A DNA stretch of 64,000 bases from JAGVPT01 sp963717445. Its GTDB lineage: Bacteria > Bacteroidota > Ignavibacteria > UBA10030 > UBA8401. Position 1 is the first letter of the stretch. Every line of letters starts with the position of its first letter. The stretch is taken from contig OY970334.1 in NCBI GenBank assembly GCA_963717445.1, positions 3,100,001 to 3,164,000 of the forward strand. The letters are read 5' to 3'. Position numbers and translations under genes: made by a program. The notes beneath the pieces are model-generated. The model did no database searches and was not told the origin of the DNA. It saw nothing but the letters and a program-made list of their open reading frames with translations. Below are positions 14,353 to 23,236 of the stretch, piece by piece.

Positions 14353-17244
14353 ATGAAAACACATTTAAGAATTTTTGCAGTGGTTGGTACGTTGTTGCTG
14401 CTGAGTACCTCGTTTGCCCTAGCGACAATCAGAACAGTGCCGGGAGATGCTGCATCCATCCAGGCAGCGATCAATGCTTCAAGTTCCGGCGATGCTGTTC
14501 AACTCGTTGCTTTCCATACGTACAATGAGAGTGTAACAATTAATGTCACAAATTTGACATTGATGGGGGTCGACTCAACATGCGTCATCACCCCTCCTTC
14601 TGGAAACGGAATCAATGTCACTGCAAGTAGTGTAACCATCCAGAATCTCAAAGTAACCGGTGCAGCGGACAACGGAATTTATGCGCACAATGTTTCAAAC
14701 CTTAACATTATAGGAGTGATTGCAAGCGTCAACGGCACCTCCGCGGTTGGGTCCGGAATCTATGTCGATGATATCACGGGAACATCGGCGCTGACAAATA
14801 TTACCGCCAGCAGTAACCAGCTTCATGGTATTTCAATAGGCGATGGTTCCAATGGCCTTACAGTCAACGGCGGAACGTTTATCGGCAACGGCGTATCGGG
14901 AAATACGGGGACGGGCGGCGGAATCAATATACATTCTGTAAGCAGCAGCATCTCAAATATCACCGTGGAGGGGACAATAAATTCCACATGGAACATGAAC
15001 GCCGGAATAATTATTTATGCAGAGGCGTCATCGGGTTCTATTAACACCGTTACGATCGGGGCAACCGGTACGGTAACTCTTACCGGCAACGGCAGCGGAA
15101 GTATAGGTGAAGGTGTCGCAGTTGCGGGAAACGTAACAACGGTGAACATAACAGCGCAGTTTACTGAAGGTTCTCTTGCACACGGAGCGGGCGTGGCGGT
15201 TGTCGGAACCGACAACACCGGTTCCCATTCGCCGAGTGGCGTTACGATAAGTAACAGCACATTCTCGGGCTATGGTCTAGCGACCCCTGCCATAACACTG
15301 GCGTCTTCTAGTAGTTCTCCGACCTACATTTCTACCAATCCTGTTACTGCGACAACCGGAAATACTTTTGGAGCGGACGGTTACGCGACGGAAGACCTTA
15401 TTTATCACAAACTCGACAATGCGTCTCTCGGCCTTGTTACAACAGATGCAAGCAACCTCTACGTCACAACGAACAGTGGATCAATCCAGCGTGGTATTGA
15501 TGCGGCGACGAGCCAGACTGTCAATGTTGGCACAGGATACTATACCGAATCGCTGACCCTCAACAAAGCGATCACGCTTGCCGGTGTAGATACGAGTGCT
15601 AAAGACCATCCGGCATCAGGAGTGGGAATTACGGTGACTGTCAGCGGTGCCACTGTTAAAAACTTGGTGGTAGATAGCTCAGTCACTGACGGTATCTCCG
15701 CAAGCGGCCTGACAAGTTTATCGTTGTCGGGAGTCGTTTCCCGTAACAACGCAGGTTCGGGCGCTCAGTTGAGCAATTGCGGAAGCGTGACGATTACCAA
15801 CGGCAGCTATTCCAACAACACGCACGAAGGAATTAATGCGGTTACAGGAAGTAACTACACGATAAATGGTACGAGCGCGAGTGGGAATGGGAGCGGTTCA
15901 AATGGGTCGGGTATCGATCTGGATGGTTTTTCAGGTACATCGACGGCGACAAATGTTTGGGCAACTTCAAACCACCATCATGGTCTGACTATTGGTAACA
16001 ACTCCTCAGGCGTGGCAGTTATTGGTGGAACATTTACCGGGAACGGTACTACTGGTGATGCCACGACAGGAGGCGGTGTCAACGTTTATGCATCCAGCAA
16101 TGCGACAATATCCAACATAATAATCGACGGAACAATTAATGCAAGCAACAATACTACCGCAGGAATCTACCTTTTCGGTGATAACAGTAATGGGACAAAT
16201 CAAATCAACAATGTGACGATTGGTGACACGGGGTCGGTTACGCTTACGAATAACGGCAGCAGCAACGCCACATACAACGGTGGCGCTGGTGTGCTCATAT
16301 TCAGTAAAGTCAGTAACGCAGTTATTTCGCATTGTGCATTTACTAAAGGCACAGCGCAAGGCGATGGATTAATGAACCTGGGCGACTCGACCTCTGGAGG
16401 ATCGCCAACCGGCACGACGGTTTCAAACAGCACGTTCTCAGGCTATACCAGTGCCCGACCTGCGGTGACATTGACTGATAGTTTGGGTCATCATTCCTTG
16501 AACGATGTGACGGCAACGAATAATACATTCACTTATAGAGTGCTTGTGAGGGCAATTTTGCAAGGTCCTTTCATAGGCAGTATCGGATCGATGGATACAC
16601 TTTTGGCAAAAAATTCTTTGATACCTTTGACGCAACCGTATGGTACAGCTCCTTATAATGTGGCGAGGTTTAATTATGGGGGAACTGAAACAACCACAAG
16701 TTCTGCTCTAACGTCAAATTCCATTGTAGATTGGGTCCTAATAGAACTACGAGCAACGAGCAACGGAAGCACAGTCGCTCAAAAGGCAGGCCTGCTCAAG
16801 AAAGACGGTAATTTATATGATGTAGATGGCACGACAGCTGGTGTTTTGATGACCGATACTCAGAATGGTTACAATCTTTCTCACTATATAGTTTTCAAAC
16901 ACCGGAATCACCTTCCGGTTATGAGTGCAGCGCTGGTGGCGTTGCCAAACGCAACGGCATACGATTTTACTTCTTCTTCCACAACCGCATATGTGAATGC
17001 TAGTCTTGTTCCGGTGGCGGCTTCTGCGCTAGTAGCATTACCTTCAAGTTCCCTTTTTGGAATCCCAGATGGTGATATTGACTTTAATGGTGGAGTGGGT
17101 GCTACTGATATCAGTTTAATTGTCACAAACGTAGGAGTTCTTAACGCTTACTCGTTGTATGATATTGACCTTAATGGTGGAGTAGGTGCGTCTGATGTAA
17201 GTGCTGTTGTCACCAATGTCGGGCAACAAGTGCAAGTTCCGTAG
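14353..17244 (+). CDS. Secreted beta-helix protein with C-terminal dockerin-like repeats
   Basis: 963 residues from ATG 14353, preceded by GAGAGGGG at a good distance; an upstream in-frame start (14314) would spoil the signal peptide (MKTHLRIFAVVGTLLLLSTSFALA). Two copies of a long beta-helix module are present (about 28-375 and 385-740), each with the GGTFxGNG...GGGIN and VTIGxTGxVTLTxNG rungs found once in the 12407 protein. The C terminus (about 905-963) has two dockerin type I-like units, DIDFNGGVGATDISLIVTNVG and DIDLNGGVGASDVSAVVTNVG, with the Asp-x-Asp-x-Asn-Gly calcium loop. There is no T9SS sorting domain. The next gene encodes a possible cohesin partner. Confidence 0.8.
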   Translation: MKTHLRIFAVVGTLLLLSTSFALATIRTVPGDAASIQAAINASSSGDAVQLVAFHTYNESVTINVTNLTLMGVDSTCVITPPSGNGINVTASSVTIQNLKVTGAADNGIYAHNVSNLNIIGVIASVNGTSAVGSGIYVDDITGTSALTNITASSNQLHGISIGDGSNGLTVNGGTFIGNGVSGNTGTGGGINIHSVSSSISNITVEGTINSTWNMNAGIIIYAEASSGSINTVTIGATGTVTLTGNGSGSIGEGVAVAGNVTTVNITAQFTEGSLAHGAGVAVVGTDNTGSHSPSGVTISNSTFSGYGLATPAITLASSSSSPTYISTNPVTATTGNTFGADGYATEDLIYHKLDNASLGLVTTDASNLYVTTNSGSIQRGIDAATSQTVNVGTGYYTESLTLNKAITLAGVDTSAKDHPASGVGITVTVSGATVKNLVVDSSVTDGISASGLTSLSLSGVVSRNNAGSGAQLSNCGSVTITNGSYSNNTHEGINAVTGSNYTINGTSASGNGSGSNGSGIDLDGFSGTSTATNVWATSNHHHGLTIGNNSSGVAVIGGTFTGNGTTGDATTGGGVNVYASSNATISNIIIDGTINASNNTTAGIYLFGDNSNGTNQINNVTIGDTGSVTLTNNGSSNATYNGGAGVLIFSKVSNAVISHCAFTKGTAQGDGLMNLGDSTSGGSPTGTTVSNSTFSGYTSARPAVTLTDSLGHHSLNDVTATNNTFTYRVLVRAILQGPFIGSIGSMDTLLAKNSLIPLTQPYGTAPYNVARFNYGGTETTTSSALTSNSIVDWVLIELRATSNGSTVAQKAGLLKKDGNLYDVDGTTAGVLMTDTQNGYNLSHYIVFKHRNHLPVMSAALVALPNATAYDFTSSSTTAYVNASLVPVAASALVALPSSSLFGIPDGDIDFNGGVGATDISLIVTNVGVLNAYSLYDIDLNGGVGASDVSAVVTNVGQQVQVP

Positions 17245-17278
17245 TCTTTTCTTTAACATACTCATAGGAGATTTAGAT

Positions 17279-18424
17279 ATGAAAGCTAGAAGTACTATTT
17301 TCTTGATCGCCTTGCTGTCATTTTTTTCGTTGGCGACATTGCACGCTTCAATTTCGTACGAGGTGCAAACAGTGCAAACACTGATTACGGGATCAAAACT
17401 GCAGATAGACTTTCAAATAAAGAGTACGGGCGATGCTTTTGAGCTCGGGACTAGTACTTTTATTGTAAATTACAATTCAGCGGCGCTTGGACCCAACAGT
17501 GGCGTGAAATTAATTTCTGGCAATGATGGACCCTGGAGTAACCCCCCTAATGATGATTACGACGCTGTTGCTGTTAGCAAGAGCACTGGATATGCGGGTA
17601 TTACCGTAGTTTTCGTAGGAGGAGATCTCGATGCTGGTCCAGTAGTTGGTTCAACTTTTACGACCGTTGGGAGCATTACGATTCCCATCACCGACGCCAC
17701 ACAATTGAGTCAATGTACTTGGAGGGGCATTGGCTCGGTTACTCAAGTTCAAGAAATTACAAGTCCAGGGGTTTCTACTAGTGGAGAGTGTACTGATATT
17801 ACTAGTTCTGGAACGTTTGATGGTCCATCGGATGCTCCTCTTCCCGTCGAGCTTACTTCGTTCACCGCTCTTGCTCAGGGACGCACTGTCAATCTCTCAT
17901 GGGCAACGAAGACCGAAATCAATAATCATGGTTTCGATGTTGAGAGACAAGTAGCCAGCACCACGCCGGCTACTTCTTCAACATGGACAAAAGTAGGTTC
18001 TGTCACGGGTAAAGGAACGACCAATACGCAGCAGAACTACAGCTACAGCGATGTGGTGAGTGAAGCAGGATCGTACAATTACCGCCTCAAACAAATCGAC
18101 AACGATGGGAATTTTACCTATAGCTCCGAGGTCACGATAAAAGCAACTCTTTCGGCTTCAGATTACCAGTTAAGCCAGAATTATCCCAACCCGTTCAACC
18201 CGTCGACAAAGTTTAATTTCGCTCTGAAGACGGCCGGACATGTTAATGTAAAAATCTACAACAGTATCGGCCAAGAAGTAGTAACGCTGTTCGACGGCAC
18301 TCTTCCGGCTGACGAAATTCAACAAGTGACCTTCGACGGCTCACGGCTTGCTTCAGGGATTTACTTCTACGTCCTGAGAGCACCCGATCGCGTCGATGTG
18401 AAGAAGATGCTTTTGATGAAATGA
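17279..18424 (+). CDS. Secreted protein with cohesin-like domain and T9SS C-terminal domain
   Basis: 381 residues from ATG 17279 with AGGAG upstream; the longer open frame from 17201 overlaps the previous gene. After a signal peptide (MKARSTIFLIALLSFFSLATLHA), residues about 24-185 form a beta-sandwich: TGSKLQIDFQIKSTGDAFEL, STFIVNYNSAALGP, then VGSTFTTVGSITIPI. This order resembles cohesin domains. A PVELTSFTALAQGR linker and a T9SS domain (LSQNYPNPFNPST, IYNSIGQEVVTLFDG, LASGIYFYVLRA, VKKMLLMK) follow. It is 35 bases after the dockerin-bearing gene, so the two are probably co-transcribed. The cohesin call is a fold-level inference, not an established family match. Confidence 0.72.
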   Translation: MKARSTIFLIALLSFFSLATLHASISYEVQTVQTLITGSKLQIDFQIKSTGDAFELGTSTFIVNYNSAALGPNSGVKLISGNDGPWSNPPNDDYDAVAVSKSTGYAGITVVFVGGDLDAGPVVGSTFTTVGSITIPITDATQLSQCTWRGIGSVTQVQEITSPGVSTSGECTDITSSGTFDGPSDAPLPVELTSFTALAQGRTVNLSWATKTEINNHGFDVERQVASTTPATSSTWTKVGSVTGKGTTNTQQNYSYSDVVSEAGSYNYRLKQIDNDGNFTYSSEVTIKATLSASDYQLSQNYPNPFNPSTKFNFALKTAGHVNVKIYNSIGQEVVTLFDGTLPADEIQQVTFDGSRLASGIYFYVLRAPDRVDVKKMLLMK

Positions 18425-18444
18425 CGAAGTCATTTCATCAAAAG
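18410..18444. repeat. Perfect 16-bp inverted repeat across a stop codon
   Basis: CTTTTGATGAAATGAC (18410-18425) is exactly complementary to GTCATTTCATCAAAAG (18429-18444), with a GAA loop. The left arm encodes the last codons (Leu-Leu-Met-Lys-stop) of the cohesin-like gene. A weaker pair AAAGTCC/GGACTTT (18441-18468) follows immediately. Confidence 0.75.
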
Positions 18445-18471
18445 TCCTACAGCTTTTTGGGGGACTTTAGT

Positions 18472-18534
18472 AGATGTCGGACACCTTGTTGATTTACCGT
18501 ACGAAATAATTCAACGATAAGGTGTCCGACATCT
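18472..18534. repeat. GTCGGACACC hairpin, single copy
   Basis: AGATGTCGGACACCTT pairs with AAGGTGTCCGACATCT, with an inner GTTGA...TCAAC pair. Same family as the tandem copies at 9045-9217. The loop is unrelated in sequence, so the conserved part is the outer stem. Confidence 0.75.
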
Positions 18535-18546
18535 TGTGAAGAATGC

Positions 18547-18588
18547 AAAATCCCGTTCGGTGAATAACCGGGCGGGATTTTTGTTTTA
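18547..18588 (+). terminator. Rho-independent terminator between convergent genes
   Basis: AAAATCCCGTTCGGT (18547-18561) pairs over 15 bp, with two G-T wobbles, with ACCGGGCGGGATTTT (18567-18581) across a GAATA loop. TGTTTT follows on the plus strand and AAAA precedes the stem, so it could stop transcription from both sides: the cohesin-like gene from the left and the M16 gene from the right. Confidence 0.7.
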
Positions 18589-18595
18589 TCTTACC

Positions 18596-18702
18596 GACCC
18601 CACCCTTACCCTCCCCTGAGAGGGGAGGGATTATGTCCTCTCCCCACTTGTGCCGAAGGCATCCTCCGACGGAATCCTTCGGATCTTCGAGGGAAAAATG
18701 GG
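18596..18702. repeat. Composite G/C palindromes (CCCTCCCCT/AGGGGAGGG and CCGAAGG/CCTTCGG)
   Basis: A CCCTCCCCT...AGGGGAGGG hairpin near 18611-18631 is followed by TCTCCCCACTT...AAATGGGGTC, inside which lies a second hairpin, CCGAAGG...CCTTCGG (about 18652-18681). It is another case of one palindrome inside another. The stretch lies upstream of nothing coding and downstream of the M16 gene end. Confidence 0.55.
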
Positions 18703-18742
18703 GTCGTCGAGTAATCGCTATTCTATGTTGATTGTTCATTGA

Positions 18743-20815
18743 TCATTGTAACGGCCTTCTAAACAGTTTGTTGCTCACCTTTGTATTCACCTCGTACTTG
18801 TCCGTCGTGAATTCGAACGACTGGCCCATCACGGTTTGCTCAATCTTTGCCGGGATGAGATATCCGCCGAAATCTTTGTAGTCAGAGTAATCCGTAGTCT
18901 GCTCGATCGGACCGTTGGGCGTGGCAACCGATTTCACATCGCGGTATTTCAGGAAATCATCTACCCCGAAATATTGCTGCATCGATCTTCCTGAATCGCT
19001 TGAAATCGTTATCTCGTAGCAATCTTTTCCCTTCACAGTCTTTACGCCGTTCACTTCGGCCTTGAATCCCAACGCTTTGTAATTATCGTACAGGTCGAAG
19101 ATGGATTCGAATTTGATCTCCTCCAACTGGTTTCCGGTAAGGTCTTTTGTCCCCTGCGGCGAAATAGACCAGCCGTGCTTTCCGTCGAATCCTTGCCGCT
19201 GCTTGAACATTCCCACCATTTCTGTTTCTGCAAAAATTTTGTTGGGAGCTTTTTGAACGATTTTGAGCTTCACATCCACGTTTTGCACCTTGCCGCTCAT
19301 CTCGATGGTTTTATCTTTCATCGCTTTTATTTTTACTTTTCCGCCGCTTTTCTCGATGAACTTTGCAAAGATTTCATCCGGCGTTACCGTCACTGCCGGT
19401 GTAGCTTTTTGTATGATGAGGTTACCCTCTTCGTCATACATAGCGATTGGCCCGAACTTCGCAAGCTTGTCCTTTACATCGCTTGCATTTCCTACAACGG
19501 CGACAAGCATTGTAGCCGGGTCGAGATATTTTTTGGCGGTCGCTTGCACATCGTCCGCAGTTACGGCGTCGAGCCGTTCAAGGTAGGTTTTGTAGTAATC
19601 TTTTGGAAGTCCGTACCGCTCGATCGCAATCGCGTCTTCCGCGATCGTGTTCGCATGCTCGAGACCTCTCACGAACGACCCGCTGAGGTAGTTCTTCGCC
19701 ATCTGCAATTCCGTCGAGTCGACTTTTTCATCGCGGATCCGGTTGAGCTCGTAGAAAAGCTGGGTAAGCGCGCTGTCCGTGACGGCATTCTTCGTCGACG
19801 TTGAAGCGGTGAAATTTCCGATGAGTTCGTCCGGAGAGAGCGAGCTGTAGGCGCCGTACGTGTACGCATGCTTTTCGCGAAGGTCGATGAAGAGCCGGAA
19901 CGCGCCGCCGCCGAGGATCGTATTCATCACCTGTGCCGGAAGCACGTCGGGTGAAATCCGCGGCAGGTCGACGACCTGTGAGACTCTGATCACCGACTGC
20001 ACTGAGCTTGGCCTGTCCACAAAGGCGACGTGCACTTTGTCCTGCCGTTGCGGGGTGGCAAACGTCGGCGAGGGGAGTGTCCCCTTCAACCATCCGCCGA
20101 AATATTTATTGACGAGGTACATGACGCTGTCCCTGTCAACGTCCCCCACAACCGCCATGATCGCATGGTTCGATTTGAAATAGGTGTTGTAGGTCTCGAT
20201 ACATTTCTCCCGTGTGACGTTGCCGATTGTTTCTTCCGTTTCGACCTCGCCGTACGGGTGGTCGGCGCCGTAAATCAGTTTTCTTCTCACAATGTCGACA
20301 ATCATGCTGGGGTCGGTTTTTCTATCTTGTAGTCCCGATTTCGTCTGTGTGATAAGCTTGTCAAGTTCATCCTGCTGGAAGGAAGGGTGGAGGGTGATAT
20401 CCGCCATCAAAGCGAAAAGCTTGTCCGTGTATTTCGAGAGCCCTGAGGCGTACACGTTGGTTCCGTTTGAGCTGAGGTCGCCGCCGATGAGATCGATCGC
20501 CTCATCAAGTTGATCTTTCGTCTGCGTCGTTGTCCCGCTCCGCAGCAGCTGACCGGCGATATCGATCAATCCGGCATCCTTTCCTTCGAGAACGGGCTTT
20601 CTGTCGATGAGCAAACTGATGCTGACCGTGGGAAGCTCCGAATTTTTCACGATGATAACCCGAATGCCATTTTGGGTTGTCATGACATCGTAGTTAGGAA
20701 AAGCGATTGCGGGCGCAGGCGCTGGTCCCGGCATTTTACTTCTGTCCAGTTGAGCGTGCGCGACTCCCAATGCCATGCACGACAGCGCAACCGTGGCTAA
20801 AAAGAATTTTTTCAT
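18743..20815 (-). CDS. M16 family protease-like protein (non-catalytic type) with LolA-like C-terminal domain
   Basis: 690 residues with signal peptide MKKFFLATVALSCMALGVAHA, so periplasmic. Residues about 40-470 are two M16 (insulinase/PqqL-like) domains: VMTTQNGIRVIIVKNSELP, HPYGEVETEETIGNVTREKC, AIMAVVGDVDRDSVMYLV. The HxxEH zinc motif expected near residue 85 is absent (GLIDIAGQLLRSGT there), so this is probably the non-catalytic partner. Residues about 490-690 form a separate beta-rich domain (VKIVQKAPNKIFAETEMVG, GFDGKHGW, then a DYxDYKDFGGYLIPAKIEQ block) resembling LolA/outer-membrane-lipoprotein-sorting folds. The start is 18 bases from the stop of the upstream catalytic M16 gene, so they form an operon. 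Confidence 0.85.
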   Translation of the reverse strand: MKKFFLATVALSCMALGVAHAQLDRSKMPGPAPAPAIAFPNYDVMTTQNGIRVIIVKNSELPTVSISLLIDRKPVLEGKDAGLIDIAGQLLRSGTTTQTKDQLDEAIDLIGGDLSSNGTNVYASGLSKYTDKLFALMADITLHPSFQQDELDKLITQTKSGLQDRKTDPSMIVDIVRRKLIYGADHPYGEVETEETIGNVTREKCIETYNTYFKSNHAIMAVVGDVDRDSVMYLVNKYFGGWLKGTLPSPTFATPQRQDKVHVAFVDRPSSVQSVIRVSQVVDLPRISPDVLPAQVMNTILGGGAFRLFIDLREKHAYTYGAYSSLSPDELIGNFTASTSTKNAVTDSALTQLFYELNRIRDEKVDSTELQMAKNYLSGSFVRGLEHANTIAEDAIAIERYGLPKDYYKTYLERLDAVTADDVQATAKKYLDPATMLVAVVGNASDVKDKLAKFGPIAMYDEEGNLIIQKATPAVTVTPDEIFAKFIEKSGGKVKIKAMKDKTIEMSGKVQNVDVKLKIVQKAPNKIFAETEMVGMFKQRQGFDGKHGWSISPQGTKDLTGNQLEEIKFESIFDLYDNYKALGFKAEVNGVKTVKGKDCYEITISSDSGRSMQQYFGVDDFLKYRDVKSVATPNGPIEQTTDYSDYKDFGGYLIPAKIEQTVMGQSFEFTTDKYEVNTKVSNKLFRRPLQ

Positions 20816-20833
20816 TGTGAAAGCTCCTTTATG

Positions 20834-22159
20834 CTACTGTACTTTTGTTTTTGGTAAGTAGTAGAGAACGGTCCGGTTCTTTTCCGTGAGATATTCCTTT
20901 GCGACGTGCTGGAGGTCTTCCTTTGTTACCGCCATGAATTTGTCGATCTCGGAATTGATGAGGTTCGTATCACCGAAAAAGACATGATAGTTCGCCAGTT
21001 CCGTGGCTATACCCTGTTCCGTGGAATTCTTTTCGATGAAGCCCGTCTCTTCCTCGTTTCGGATTTTTGTCAGCTCGTTGTCGGTGATAAGAGTATCTTT
21101 GACTCGTTCTATTTCCTCCTGAATGCTCGCCTCTATTTCGTTAGGCGATTTGCCGAAATTCGCGACCCCCAGCAAAATAAAAAGCGACGGGTCTTCAAGG
21201 TCCAACGGAAATGATTGGACTGCGACCGCGATTTTTTCTTTATCGACCAAACGCTTGTTCAAGCGCGAACTTTCTCCCCCCGACAGAAGCGTCGTTAACA
21301 TGCTGAGAGCGTAGTAGTCTTTGGTCCCCTGTGCCGGCATGTGGTACGCTTCGATGACGGCGGGAAGCTGGATGTTGTCATAGACCGTATCCCGCACTTC
21401 AGCGGTCTGAGGCGGCTCAACCGCTGTAGGCCTGTAGATATCTTTTGTCCCTCTTGGAATATCTCCGTAGTATTTGGCGACCAATGCCTTAGTCTTGTCG
21501 ATATCGATATCTCCGGCGATAGCGAGGCAGGCATTGTTCGGCACGTAGAACGTCTTATAGAATTGATAGAATTCGTCGTACGTTGCACTGTCGATGTATT
21601 GAAAAGAGCCGATCGGAACCCACCGGTACGGGTGGACTTTGTAAGCGTGCGAAAAGGTTTGTTCGAACCACGATCCGTACGGCCTGTTGTCGATGCTTTG
21701 TCTCCGTTCTTCTTTGACAACTTTGCGCTGGGTTTCGATGCCGATCGAATCGATCTTCAGATGCATCATTCGCTCCGATTCCATCCACATTGCAAGCTCC
21801 AACTGGTTCGAAGGCATGTTGATGAAATAGACGGTCTTGTCAAAGCTTGTGGACGCATTGAGATCACCCCCCGCGTTTTGCACCATCTTGAAGAATCCTT
21901 CGCGAGGGATATTCGGGGAGCCCTCAAACATCAGATGCTCGAAAAAGTGGGCGAAGCCCGTCCTATCCGGTTGTTCATTTTTCGAACCGACGTGGTAGAC
22001 GAGCACTTGAGAAACAATCGGCGATGAATGATCCTCGTGCAGGATAACATGAAGGCCGTTCGGAAGATCGTACTCTACGAATTTGATGTTGAGCTGAGCG
22101 GCCAGTGCACTCCAAGCAAAAAGCAGAAGCAGGAAACTAAAAAAGCGTTTATGAACCAC
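20834..22159 (-). CDS. M16 family zinc protease, catalytic
   Basis: 441 residues from GTG 22159, chosen because CCTCCT (22165-22170) on the plus strand is AGGAGG five bases upstream; an ATG further up at 22216 would disrupt the signal peptide (KRFFSFLLLLFAWSALAA). The zinc-binding motif HFFEH is at residues 71-75, and the third ligand is expected within KEERRQSIDNRPYG. It is a periplasmic peptidase. The downstream gene, 18 bases away, encodes the inactive partner, as in PqqF/MPP-like heterodimers. Such pairs occur widely in the FCB group and degrade or process peptides. Confidence 0.9.
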   Translation of the reverse strand: MVHKRFFSFLLLLFAWSALAAQLNIKFVEYDLPNGLHVILHEDHSSPIVSQVLVYHVGSKNEQPDRTGFAHFFEHLMFEGSPNIPREGFFKMVQNAGGDLNASTSFDKTVYFINMPSNQLELAMWMESERMMHLKIDSIGIETQRKVVKEERRQSIDNRPYGSWFEQTFSHAYKVHPYRWVPIGSFQYIDSATYDEFYQFYKTFYVPNNACLAIAGDIDIDKTKALVAKYYGDIPRGTKDIYRPTAVEPPQTAEVRDTVYDNIQLPAVIEAYHMPAQGTKDYYALSMLTTLLSGGESSRLNKRLVDKEKIAVAVQSFPLDLEDPSLFILLGVANFGKSPNEIEASIQEEIERVKDTLITDNELTKIRNEEETGFIEKNSTEQGIATELANYHVFFGDTNLINSEIDKFMAVTKEDLQHVAKEYLTEKNRTVLYYLPKTKVQ

Positions 22160-22405
22160 GGCGTCCTCCTGGTGGAATATGAGTTGTTCATGACGAATTT
22201 TCTTAGATACACACACGTTGCGGGTATCGGAGGGTTACAGGAACCGGTGAAGAGTGTAATTAGTGTACGACTATTCCGTCTGAAGTTCAAGATTTTTTCT
22301 TGGTTCACGATGACAAAGCGCCATTGACAATCACATTATATAATCCGAAATTCCACAGTCCGAAAACCTCCACGTCGAAAAAGAGAGAACAATTAAATAA
22401 CCCGT

Positions 22406-22855
22406 ATGGAATTGAACCCACAAATTGAATTACGGCAAATTCACTTTGGCACCGATGAATATCAGGAAGAACTCCAGCTGCGAGACAGGGTTTTGCGAAA
22501 ACCGCTCGGGCTAAGCTTGTTTAATGAAGACCTCACCAAGGAGGTTGATGATGTCCACTTAGGTGCATTTGATGGGAAAAATTTGGTCGGAGTTCTTATC
22601 CTGACTCCGCTGGTTGGAGGGGAAGTGAAAATGAGGCAAGTCGGAGTCGACGAGATCTGGAGGGGCAAGAATGTGGGGGCAAGGCTAGTTGTTTATGCGG
22701 AGGGTTTCGCAAGAACACAAGGTTTCAGGAGGGTGGTGCTGAACGCAAGAAAATCAGTTGTTGGGTTTTATGAAAAACTGGGGTACGAAAACATCGGCGA
22801 AGAGTTCATTGAAGTAACAATTCCTCACCAAAGGATGCAAAAAGAACTGGCATAA
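22406..22855 (+). CDS. GNAT family N-acetyltransferase
   Basis: 149 residues. The acetyl-CoA pyrophosphate-binding loop is recognisable as MRQVGVDEIWRGKNVGARLV (about residues 76-95), where R/Q-x-x-G-x-G/A is seen as RGKNVGA. It is followed by RVVLNARKSVVGFYEKLGYENIGEEF, the usual final strand-helix with 'FYEKLGY'. Cytoplasmic, no extra domain. The substrate (amine, ribosomal protein or small molecule) cannot be told. It stands alone between a divergent M16 operon and the GH44 gene. GNAT proteins of this type are often called ElaA- or YjcF-like. Confidence 0.85.
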   Translation: MELNPQIELRQIHFGTDEYQEELQLRDRVLRKPLGLSLFNEDLTKEVDDVHLGAFDGKNLVGVLILTPLVGGEVKMRQVGVDEIWRGKNVGARLVVYAEGFARTQGFRRVVLNARKSVVGFYEKLGYENIGEEFIEVTIPHQRMQKELA

Positions 22856-23236
22856 AATTTCCTCCACCCATGCAGCGCCTTTTCCTCTTAAAAAAGCATA
22901 CCGCGAAAAGATCTTCCGGTAAAGTTCTTTGATCACCCTGCTTTGTGCGTTCGAAAAAGTGAAGAATCTTCCAATTTCCACTTAATAAAAGCAGCAATCG
23001 CCTACTGCTAATTCGAAGCAATTTACCCGATTGAGTAACGGGAACAGCAGCACGGTCAATTTGCATTTCTCATCGTGGTCAGGTAGCTTATGATCAGAAG
23101 AGACCCTTGCCTGATAAAGCTGAAAATTTTTTTAGACCCCTCCTCGGCCCTACTTTCTTGCTCGGTCCGGACTAAGCAATCTGGTTCAATGTAAAAAGGA
23201 ATTTGAGTCAAATTCTGAATAAGTGGAGAAAATTGA
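22856..23236. other. Intergenic region before the GH44 gene
   Basis: About 380 bases with no gene and no clear repeat. The promoter of the GH44 gene presumably lies here, but no convincing promoter boxes are seen. GTGGAG (23222-23227) before ATG 23237 is the probable ribosome-binding site. Confidence 0.35.
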
